Source: Pseudodesulfovibrio cashew (GTDB taxonomy: Bacteria; Desulfobacterota; Desulfovibrionia; Desulfovibrionales; Desulfovibrionaceae). From it: 64,000 nt of DNA. The position numbers were made by a program, and so were the translations under genes. The stretch spans positions 3,238,501 through 3,302,500 of the forward strand of contig NZ_CP046400.1 in assembly GCF_009762795.1 (NCBI RefSeq). The letters are read 5' to 3'. The number at the start of each line of letters is the position of its first letter. Within the stretch, counting starts at the first letter, position 1. Below are positions 56,330-64,000 of the stretch, piece after piece. The notes under the pieces are model-generated. The model did not search any database. It was not told where the DNA came from and was given only the letters and a program-made list of their open reading frames with translations.

Positions 56330-57700
56330 TCAGACGATTTCTCGCAGGCTTTTAAATATCCGCTCCACCCTGCTCCGGAGATCTTCGGCGTTTTCGCCCA
56401 AAACCCGAACCAAGGGCTCGCATCCGGTTCCGCCGGGATCTATCACGGCACGAACAGATTCCGGTCGCGCGTGATCCTTGAGAGCTTCAAACACGCCCCA
56501 TTCCTCGAATTCACCGCCCAGATTACCGATATAATCAGGCTTCCGGGTTCGGTCTATGAACGAGCACTCAACCCCGACCGCCTCCAATGCCCTTTCCATG
56601 GGAGGCGTAAAAGCCAAGGTCATGGCACAGGAAGCCTCGGGGCACAATCGACGTGCTGCCAGCAGGGATGCGGCCGTATACACTGAAGCTCCAAATTCGG
56701 GATAACCAACCGCCATGAGCCTCCCCTTAAACCCGGCAATCAGGCCGCCGGTAAAGCCGGCCACTTCGGAGGAGCCGTCCGCAAACGGCAGTGCTATGGC
56801 CACGTTGGACCGGACACGCGGCAAAAGCCTACCGGCATCAGGCTCCGCCATGAGCACGCGACCAAGGTGATCTATATCGCGCAAGACACCGGCCCTAGCC
56901 TCCGCCTTGAGCCACGGAGCCAGGTGATTGGGAGGTCCTCCTCCCTCGCCAAGCGGATACCCCGCCCGTAGTCCAAGATTAAGATACGCTTGCGCCCGTT
57001 TGATGGCGGCTCCGACTTCCATACCCTGCCCCAACCCGGTGGCAATGGCAGAGGAAAGCGTGCACCCCGTGCCGTGGGTGGCGGAGGTGTCCACTCGACG
57101 CTGCATAAAAGGAATGGGCTCGGCCCCCTTGGCTACATACCAATCGGTAATTGCCAGCGAATCCGAATGCCCCCCCTTAATCAACACCGCATCCGGCCCC
57201 ATGTCCAACAGCAGGTCTGCAGCTTTGAATACGTCTTCGCGGTCATTGATCCTGAGACCGGTGAACAGTTCGGCCTCGGGCAAATTCGGAGTGAGCAGGT
57301 CGGCGTGAGGGAAAATCAGTTGCTTCATGGCCTCTACAGCATCTTCCTTCAGGAGCCTGCTTCCCGAAGTGGCAACACAAACCGGATCGACAACCAGGGG
57401 AAAGGTCTTTCGGCTCAGAATGGGCGCGATAGCCTTGATGATCGGCTCGGAAAAAAGCATCCCGGTTTTGGCCGCATCGACACGTATATCTTCGATGACC
57501 GTACGCAGTTGCAAGGCAACAAACTTGGGAGACGGGGCGTGAATACCCGTGACTGCCGCCGTGTTTTGCGCAGTAAGTGCGGTTATCACACTGGCGGCGT
57601 ATCCTCCGAGCATGGAAATAGCCTTGATGTCTGCCTGGATGCCAGCCCCCCCCCCCGAGTCGGAGCCGGCAATGGTCAGGATGCAGGGAAGTTTTTCCAA
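56330..57700 (-). CDS. thiD: HMP-P kinase fused to ThiN-type domain (ThiD-ThiN)
   Basis: The 456-residue protein starts with ThiD (about 1-265): TIAGSDSGGGAGIQADIKA, the GTGCTLSSAIA anion hole and the substrate residues of hydroxymethylpyrimidine phosphate kinase. The C-terminal 170 residues match ThiN, the non-ThiE thiamine phosphate synthase of archaea (SNVAIALP, FGAS, DPGGTGCEP). The Arg and His that I understand to be essential in ThiN read Gly319 and Tyr341, so synthase activity is doubtful. The start is TTG at 57700 with AAGGAGAG ahead. A terminator-like hairpin lies 16 bp upstream. Confidence 0.9.
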   Translation of the reverse strand: MEKLPCILTIAGSDSGGGAGIQADIKAISMLGGYAASVITALTAQNTAAVTGIHAPSPKFVALQLRTVIEDIRVDAAKTGMLFSEPIIKAIAPILSRKTFPLVVDPVCVATSGSRLLKEDAVEAMKQLIFPHADLLTPNLPEAELFTGLRINDREDVFKAADLLLDMGPDAVLIKGGHSDSLAITDWYVAKGAEPIPFMQRRVDTSATHGTGCTLSSAIATGLGQGMEVGAAIKRAQAYLNLGLRAGYPLGEGGGPPNHLAPWLKAEARAGVLRDIDHLGRVLMAEPDAGRLLPRVRSNVAIALPFADGSSEVAGFTGGLIAGFKGRLMAVGYPEFGASVYTAASLLAARRLCPEASCAMTLAFTPPMERALEAVGVECSFIDRTRKPDYIGNLGGEFEEWGVFEALKDHARPESVRAVIDPGGTGCEPLVRVLGENAEDLRSRVERIFKSLREIV

Positions 57701-57715
57701 GGATACTCTCCTTAA

Positions 57716-57763
57716 ACAAAAAAACGACTACCGGCAGGCGTTATCACCTGAAACCGACAATCG
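57716..57763 (-). terminator. Strong hairpin with T-run directly before thiD
   Basis: On the minus strand CGATTGTCGG pairs with CCGGTAGTCG (10 bp with three G-U) around an inner CAGG/CCTG hairpin, then TTTTTTT. It ends the upstream gene or attenuates thiD. No TPP riboswitch core is visible. Confidence 0.75.
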
Positions 57764-57811
57764 CAACAAGACCCTTGAGACAAGGGAGCAAAAAACCGTT
57801 TGAATCCAGCT

Positions 57812-58240
57812 CTACCCGCAAGAAAGCTTGACGTAATCATCCACGGACACGCCGTTCCACGTCTTGGAAACCCAGTACGCCGTAGCCCAGATCATAAGCG
57901 CCGTAGCCTGGAGGTCGGAAAGCCGTCGCAACTTCACTTCGAGGTTGGACTTGGATGCACCGTGCTGAATGTGAACGCTGTGTTCCTCGCACGCCTCCTC
58001 AACTCGCAGCATAAGATAGGCCTGCTTCGATTGGTTGGGAAGGAGCTTGACGTCCTTGTGGGACTCCAGAATGGTCTTGAGTTCGGCAACGGAAAAGTCA
58101 CTGGACACATTTCGGATGGACTTAAAAAAAACGTCTACGGCCCAAGGCAGAATAAACTCGGCTCCGGCGCTCTTAGTCTTGAAATATTCCTTGAGCCACT
58201 TTTCCTGATCCGTCGTAATCCTAGCAGCGACCTGGGGCAT
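57812..58240 (-). CDS. Unknown 142-residue protein
   Basis: The product (start MPQVAARI at ATG 58240 with GGAGGAG ahead) is helical and cytoplasmic, with ITTDQEKWLKEYFKTKSAG near the N-terminus, SKQAYLMLRVEEACEEHS in the middle and VKLRRLSDLQATALMIWATAYW near the end. It has no recognised motif. It is preceded by the MerR-like gene (119 bp) on the same strand, and the region is AT-richer than the rest of the window. A small CCCTTG/CAAGGG hairpin follows. Confidence 0.6.
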   Translation of the reverse strand: MPQVAARITTDQEKWLKEYFKTKSAGAEFILPWAVDVFFKSIRNVSSDFSVAELKTILESHKDVKLLPNQSKQAYLMLRVEEACEEHSVHIQHGASKSNLEVKLRRLSDLQATALMIWATAYWVSKTWNGVSVDDYVKLSCG

Positions 58241-58359
58241 ACCGTCTCCTCCATCCCAGCAAAACATCCTATCGAGGTACAATTAGCAGTGCCTATATAA
58301 TTGAAACAAGACAAAGAATCAAGATTTTTTCTAGAAAAGACCGGAGCAAAAAAAGAGAC

Positions 58360-59259
58360 TCATCCATTGAAAACTGCTTTGAGTTGCCGGAACAGGGTCA
58401 ACAGCAAGGCATCGGGAGCGTCGTTGCCGTCCACGTTCAAACGAATAATTTCGCTAACGGTATTTCGACTCGGCGTAACGGTCCGCTTCGCCACCAGAAC
58501 AATGTCCTGCTCCCGCCCACTTTCGAGGTCCTCGGTTTTCAGCACCAGCACCCAGTGCTCGCCCTGTCGCTTCCAAGACGTTTCCACAAGCATAGAATCG
58601 GACATCTTTCTTTCAATAAGCTGAACGAAGTCCTTGAGAGAAAAATGCTTGCGCCCCTTCCCCTGGACTCCGAGATACTCCCCTTCGGAACGAATCACCA
58701 ACGGACTGGACAAGAATTCGGCAGGAGGAAAGTCTATATTACGATCAGCAGCAGCACTTTTCACCTTGCTCCGCAATTCGCCAATTTCCTTTTCCAACTC
58801 GCCCAGACGCTTCGCGTGAAGTTTCTCGGCTTCTCGCCGTTCCCTGCGAAGCTCCGCGACTTCATCACGCAGTGAACGAATCTCGCTACGAAACAGACTC
58901 TGATTTTCCAGCACATCGGACATCTTGCCGAGCACCCCCCCAATCTCCCTGGCTAAGCTTTCAGAGGGATCAAAGGGTACTGATTGATCAATTTGTTGAT
59001 CAGTCTGTTGATCAGTCATTAACAAGCTGAATTTCAATGCCAATTCATTTTCGATTTGTTCAGTTGACCAATTGTTGTTAAACATTTCGCGAATCCTCCT
59101 GAATATCTCCAACACTTCCGACGGGTAGCGACGACGCCTTCCGCCGCCACCGACAGAAGGTATGTATTTATGGAATTTATCCTTATAGTAGACCACCGTT
59201 GACGGGGGAATGTCCAACTGTCGGCCCACTTCTCTCAAGCTGATGTACTTTTTGCTCAT
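58360..59259 (-). CDS. MerR-family-like transcriptional regulator with coiled coil
   Basis: The 299-residue protein has an N-terminal winged-helix MerR DNA-binding domain (about 1-75: SLREVGRQLDIPPSTVVYY, then GGGGRRRRYPSEVLEIFRRI), a glutamine/aspartate repeat TDQQTDQQIDQS, a long heptad coiled coil (about 110-170), and a C-terminal domain of unknown ligand specificity. I chose ATG 59259 because the ATG at 59301 lies inside the -10 box of a good promoter. TGATCAA repeats occur in both promoter and coding sequence. It is in an AT-rich zone. Confidence 0.78.
   Translation of the reverse strand: MSKKYISLREVGRQLDIPPSTVVYYKDKFHKYIPSVGGGGRRRRYPSEVLEIFRRIREMFNNNWSTEQIENELALKFSLLMTDQQTDQQIDQSVPFDPSESLAREIGGVLGKMSDVLENQSLFRSEIRSLRDEVAELRRERREAEKLHAKRLGELEKEIGELRSKVKSAAADRNIDFPPAEFLSSPLVIRSEGEYLGVQGKGRKHFSLKDFVQLIERKMSDSMLVETSWKRQGEHWVLVLKTEDLESGREQDIVLVAKRTVTPSRNTVSEIIRLNVDGNDAPDALLLTLFRQLKAVFNG
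58983..59014. repeat. Three TGATCA-containing repeats inside the MerR-like gene
   Basis: TTGATCA, TTGTTGATCA (58993-59002) and TGTTGATCA (59006-59014) lie about 12 bp apart and encode a repeated Asp-Gln-Gln run. The 10-mer is the same as the inverted pair around the promoter. Confidence 0.6.
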
Positions 59260-59271
59260 AGCGCCAAACTC

Positions 59272-59354
59272 TTGTTGATCACTGTTCTTTAGATTGTTCA
59301 TAAAACAATATCTTCACTTGTGTCAACATCTTTTTGACCAAGAATGATCAACAA
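59272..59354 (-). promoter_or_regulatory. Promoter of the MerR-like gene flanked by an inverted TTGTTGATCA pair
   Basis: On the minus strand TTGACA (59321-59326) and TTATGA (59298-59303) are 17 bp apart. TTGTTGATCA at 59272-59281 and its complement TGATCAACAA at 59345-59354 flank it symmetrically. Autoregulation through these sites is an inference. The 322-bp gap to the next gene otherwise holds one terminator. Confidence 0.55.
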
Positions 59355-59524
59355 TCAACATCACGACCAGGATAGCCCCACATACATGAAAAAAAGGATA
59401 TGAAGAAAATCCTCCACCCCAAAAGGGATAATCAGTTTCCCTCACTTGGCGCGTTTCGAGAAGAAGTATGAAAATGGTGTTGATCCACACCACCAAATGC
59501 CGATCGACTAGTGGGAATTACACA

Positions 59525-59560
59525 CAAAAAAGGCGTGACGACAGTTGTCGTCACGCCTTA
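59525..59560 (-). terminator. Intrinsic terminator of the membrane-protein gene
   Basis: AAGGCGTGACGACA and TGTCGTCACGCCTT pair over 14 bp with a GT loop. On the minus strand a T-run follows. Confidence 0.9.
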
Positions 59561-59581
59561 AGAAATCAATCGTGGAAAAAA

Positions 59582-60031
59582 CTACTTTTCCAATCCATCT
59601 CGAATATCTTTCAAACCGGCGAGCACTTCCTGCATTTTGGCGCGCATCGCCTCATCCTGGAGCACGTCAGAAAGATAAACGGCCTTCATGGTCATTTCGT
59701 TAACGATATCGTGAGCGATCAAACGCTTCATCTGCACAGGAACATCTTCCTGCATTTTCACCATTCGCTGATCAAGGCTTGCAACATCTTCACGAAGTAC
59801 GCCAAGAGATTTAACTTCTTCGGTCAATCCGGCTATATTACGATTCATACCGAAAAAGAAAATGACAAGCAGCAACACAGCCAGCAGGGAAACAATCATG
59901 GCGACCTTGCTCATGTCGCGCTGGGCTTCGTCGGTACTGGCTGAAGGAACGACAGTTTCTACCGGTTCAGCATTTTCCGTTTCTACCTTAACGGCTTCCA
60001 ACTTATGCACTTTCCCATTCTCTGCACTCAT
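59582..60031 (-). CDS. Single-TM protein with long periplasmic coiled region, unknown
   Basis: The 149-residue protein has a charged cytoplasmic N-terminus (about 1-40), one TM segment (about 42-61: KVAMIVSLLAVLLLVIFFFG), then a helical region with heptad character (EEVKSLGVLREDVASLDQRM) that ends near EVLAGLKDIRDGLEK. It has no signal peptide cleavage site. It may form a coiled-coil partner for another membrane protein. Its terminator is strong. I do not recognise a family. Confidence 0.65.
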   Translation of the reverse strand: MSAENGKVHKLEAVKVETENAEPVETVVPSASTDEAQRDMSKVAMIVSLLAVLLLVIFFFGMNRNIAGLTEEVKSLGVLREDVASLDQRMVKMQEDVPVQMKRLIAHDIVNEMTMKAVYLSDVLQDEAMRAKMQEVLAGLKDIRDGLEK

Positions 60032-60348
60032 TTCTCACTCCATTGCTTTGAGTCTTTCATCAGTCCCACACATCATGTGACTTCATACTTCACCATATGG
60101 TTATACGCAAGATTTTCCGTCTCCAGCCTCAGCCGCTGTTGTCAGGACAATCCTGCAGCACTTGTCTGTTCTCAAAATGCATTGACAACAACCGATCCCC
60201 ATATGCTATGTACTACTTGGCGGTATATTCTTGCTTTCATCCAGGCACAATGCATGTTTGTTTTTTTGTGTAGTAACAGGCATGCTTCTGTAGTTAATTG
60301 CATGTTAGCCAAATCAATTCTAATAACCATAGTAATGGAGTATAGTGT
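60032..60348. other. 317-bp intergenic region upstream of mucR with GCATG repeats
   Basis: No gene is visible. TTGACA at 60182 has a possible -10 (TATGTA at 60207, 19-bp spacer). GCATG occurs at 60251, 60279 and 60299, each followed by T-rich or C/T-rich bases. MucR proteins bind T-rich DNA and repress themselves, so these may be operators. The functional role is unproven. Confidence 0.4.
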
Positions 60349-60738
60349 ATGGAAGATTATCTGAAAGAAGCCCTTGAGATCGTCAAAGCTCAAGCCGGTG
60401 TCCGTACCATGACGGAAGAAGAAATCACATCCATGGTTCAAGCCTTGTCCGAAGGCATAAAAACCATTTCGGAAGGAGGATCAGTAGAAATTGACGACGA
60501 AACCGCCGTTGATCCGAGCAAAGCCATTCGCGAAAAATCCATTCTCTGTTGCGTCTGCGGAAAGTCTTTCAAAATACTTACCAAGAAACACCTTGCCAGC
60601 CACGGACTGACCGCTGACGAATACCGTGAAAAATTCGGATACAAAAAAAAGCTTCCTCTCGTGTGCAAATCCCTGCAGCGGGAACGCCGCAAAAAAATGA
60701 AAGAGATGAAACTCTGGACAAAACGCGGAAAAAAATAA
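60349..60738 (+). CDS. MucR/Ros-type zinc-finger transcriptional regulator
   Basis: The 129-residue protein starts YLKEALEIVKAQAGVRTMTEEEI, then a Ros-type zinc finger C67-x2-C70-x10-H81-x3-H85 with the basic region KSFKILTKKHLASHGLTAD, then EYREKFGYKKKLPLVC. The finger contacts DNA. MucR proteins are known mainly from Alphaproteobacteria but also occur in Desulfovibrio-type bacteria, where they may control motility and envelope genes. GGAG precedes ATG 60349. A terminator follows. Confidence 0.92.
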   Translation: MEDYLKEALEIVKAQAGVRTMTEEEITSMVQALSEGIKTISEGGSVEIDDETAVDPSKAIREKSILCCVCGKSFKILTKKHLASHGLTADEYREKFGYKKKLPLVCKSLQRERRKKMKEMKLWTKRGKK

Positions 60739-60749
60739 TGATACTGAAA

Positions 60750-60781
60750 GGAGCCCGGTGAAGACGCCGGGCTCCTGCTTT
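60750..60781 (+). terminator. Intrinsic terminator of the mucR gene
   Basis: GGAGCCCGG and CCGGGCTCC form a 9-bp stem, then TGCTTT. Confidence 0.85.
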
Positions 60782-60815
60782 ACAAACGCCACGCAACGAA
60801 GCGGACCTGGGACTC

Positions 60816-61469
60816 CTAATCCCCCTTTGCGAATCTCTTATCCAAAATAGCTTGCATGAGCTTGTCGATGGTCTTTTCGATCCGATCCCATCCAGATTCG
60901 GACTGAAGGTCAATCCCCCCTAACGTAGGATGAATTCGAGATCTTATCGCAAGAAAATTCATCGCCCCTGCCATGATCAGTACTAAGGCAGTTAAGTCGA
61001 CGTTTTCTGGTGGGTCATCATTCATCAATTCAAAGAACTCCAGAGCAGTCTTTACACGAACTTCTTCCAATGCCTTGGTGAGAGCATTGCGTTCAAGAGC
61101 CTCCCAAGCCAATATTTCCAAAGTGTTTGGCCTAGCCAAAATTGCTTGCAGATAGCGTTTAAAAAACAAGGATACCAGCTCACTGGGAGGCATAGAACGA
61201 ATCAAGTCTCTGTCCGTTCCGATTAACTCTTCAGCACTTGGCCAAAAATCAAGCGTACGACCATACGTAGCGACCAGTTCCTCCAATCCACCGAAATATC
61301 GATAAATCAATTTCTTATCGACACCAGCTTCACGTGCCACCTGATTAACACCCAACTGTTGAAAGCCAACATTGGCCATGACTTGGCCAACTGCCTGTAC
61401 CAGTTTTTGCTTGGTCATCTCCTTATTGCGAATGGGGATGACCTTAGGAGCAATCTTTAATTCTCGCAC
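60816..61469 (-). CDS. TetR/AcrR family transcriptional regulator
   Basis: The 217-residue protein has a TetR-type helix-turn-helix at residues about 20-65 (KLVQAVGQVMANVGFQQLGVNQVAREAGVDKKLIYRYF) and a helical ligand domain with no assigned ligand. It is convergent with mucR (77 bp). No regulated efflux or enzyme gene adjoins it. Codon use is AT-richer than in the first 57 kb. Confidence 0.9.
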   Translation of the reverse strand: MRELKIAPKVIPIRNKEMTKQKLVQAVGQVMANVGFQQLGVNQVAREAGVDKKLIYRYFGGLEELVATYGRTLDFWPSAEELIGTDRDLIRSMPPSELVSLFFKRYLQAILARPNTLEILAWEALERNALTKALEEVRVKTALEFFELMNDDPPENVDLTALVLIMAGAMNFLAIRSRIHPTLGGIDLQSESGWDRIEKTIDKLMQAILDKRFAKGD

Positions 61470-61639
61470 TCTGTCCTCCCGAAATTATCGACAAACTGAG
61501 GATTACACATCGCCCTGCCTGAAACAATGATAGTTGTTCCTCTTACATTTTACCAATCACCATCCTCTCCTAAGTCACCAAATGGAACAGTAAGCTCTGC
61601 TTCCGCTTCCAACAATCCGCTCAAAAACGAACGAGTAGC

Positions 61640-61858
61640 TCCCCTTTAGCCATCATCTTCTACCTGGTGCTCCGGGCCGGTCTTGGTCAGGCTACGTCGT
61701 CAGACAGCGAGGATGGTGCGAGCATCATCTTCTATGCGGCTGTGGCGGCGATAGTGGGGATGTTCACGGACCAGACCGTGGCGAAGTTGAAGAAGGTGGC
61801 GGAGGCCATTCTCACCAAGTACGAGCGTCCAGAGGAGGTGGCGACGGACAAGCAGTGA
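61640..61858 (+). pseudogene. C-terminal remnant of a membrane protein gene
   Basis: The frame encodes LAIIFYLVLRAGLGQATSSD and then SIIFYAAVAAIVGMFTDQTVAKLKKVAEAIL, ending at a stop. This looks like the last TM segment and tail of a longer membrane protein. Upstream bases are AT-rich and the frame continues without a credible N-terminus or start site to a stop at 61571. It is GC-rich compared with the upstream DNA, as if only the 3' end survived. The 61470-61639 stretch shows no feature. Confidence 0.6.
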
Positions 61859-61896
61859 GGGGGTGATGGCCGAGGTGCGGCGGCCGAACACCAAAC

Positions 61897-61933
61897 GCAA
61901 AAAGGCCCTTCAGTTAGACTGAAGGGCCTTTGA
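61897..61933 (-). terminator. rRNA operon terminator
   Basis: AAAGGCCCTTCAGT and ACTGAAGGGCCTTT pair over 14 bp around a TAG loop. On the minus strand TTTTTG follows, directly downstream of the 5S gene. Confidence 0.92.
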
Positions 61934-61939
61934 AATATT

Positions 61940-62053
61940 CCTTGGCGCCGACCTACTTTCCCACACGCTACCATGCAGTATCATCGGCGATGGAGGGCTT
62001 AACTACCGGGTTCGGAATGGGACCGGGTGTACCCCCTCCTCCTTGGGCACCAA
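61940..62053 (-). rRNA. rrf: 5S ribosomal RNA
   Basis: On the minus strand about 114 nt runs from TTGGTGCCC to GGCGCCAAGG, with the closing stem of these ends and the conserved core around CCGAACCCGGTAGTTAAG. It follows 23S by about 70 bp. Confidence 0.95.
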
Positions 62054-62124
62054 GAAAATTTGGTGAACCATAAGGTTCGAGATATATAGTCAATAGGGTG
62101 AAGAGAGAATTCCATTAATTGTAA

Positions 62125-64000
<1,876 letters not shown>

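Noticed and set aside
57701..57811. TPP riboswitch upstream of thiD
   Set aside because: I could not find the conserved CTGAGA or ACCTGA-type core; only a terminator-like hairpin is seen.
58983..59014. CRISPR-like short repeats
   Set aside because: Units are only 10 bp with 2-5 bp spacing, inside a coding sequence, and no Cas gene is near.

Overview
The window reads as chromosomal DNA from a motile Gram-negative anaerobe of the Desulfovibrio/Pseudodesulfovibrio kind. I infer this from recalled family content: a PaaK + ACT pair, a short MucR-type zinc-finger regulator, a class IV CYTH protein next to clpS/clpA, a Desulfovibrio-like tig-clpP-clpX-lon block, and chemoreceptors that include a heme-binding H-NOX domain. 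Bacterial start and stop signals are clear throughout and gene density is about 90 percent. No insertion sequence, integrase, phage module or CRISPR array is visible. GC content is moderately high until about 57.7 kb. From there to about 61.7 kb the DNA is visibly more AT-rich and regulator-dominated, and the minus-strand rRNA operon (5S and 3' part of 23S) closes the window.

Layout: 0-1.4 kb cysteine synthesis (cysK end, cysE). 1.5-7.1 kb, minus strand: a chemoreceptor with an upstream regulatory region, a small zinc-ribbon-like protein, gpmI, rsfS, a nitroreductase, a DUF547 protein. 7.1-9.2 kb: a structured RNA leader followed by paaK and a tandem ACT protein. 9.4-13.7 kb: periplasmic binding protein, Hpt protein, MATE exporter, cardiolipin synthase. 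13.7-19.7 kb, minus: uvrB - K+ channel - ligA - dapB, closely spaced. 19.7-24.3 kb: unknown gene, then aat, clpA, clpS (the bacterial N-degron pathway) and a CYTH protein. 24.3-25.1 kb: crcB and DUF190. 25.1-30.6 kb, minus: an H-NOX chemoreceptor, cheA, cheB. 30.7-36.4 kb, minus: trxA - trxB - bamD - unknown - EF-G paralogue - DUF2062. 36.4-44.2 kb, minus: pcm, DUF368, mrp, pgsA, an ftsB cluster, a lipoprotein, fbp, tsaD. 44.3-47 kb: CBS protein, M23 peptidase, unknown. 47-56.2 kb, minus: tRNA-Leu, tig, clpP, clpX, lon, cdd, deoA, and a degenerate ADP-ribosylglycohydrolase. 56.3-61.9 kb: ThiD-ThiN fusion, unknown protein, MerR-like regulator, membrane protein, MucR, TetR, and a gene remnant. 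61.9-64 kb: rRNA.

The most interesting signals are not ordinary genes. (1) Two triplets of TCTA(A/G)(A/C) units lie exactly 11 bp apart, 50-130 bp upstream of a sigma-54-like promoter of a chemoreceptor. (2) The paaK leader has a closed hairpin domain, a mutually exclusive antiterminator and an intrinsic terminator, which is the layout of a riboswitch or attenuator. (3) A C-terminal H-NOX domain on a chemoreceptor keeps the heme histidine, YxSxR and the distal tyrosine associated with O2 binding. (4) The K+ channel has GYM instead of GYG in its selectivity filter. (5) The ThiN domain of ThiD-ThiN and the ADP-ribosylglycohydrolase have lost residues expected for catalysis. (6) Inverted copies of a 10-mer flank the promoter of the MerR-like gene. 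(7) A palindrome occupies the promoter spacer of trxA.
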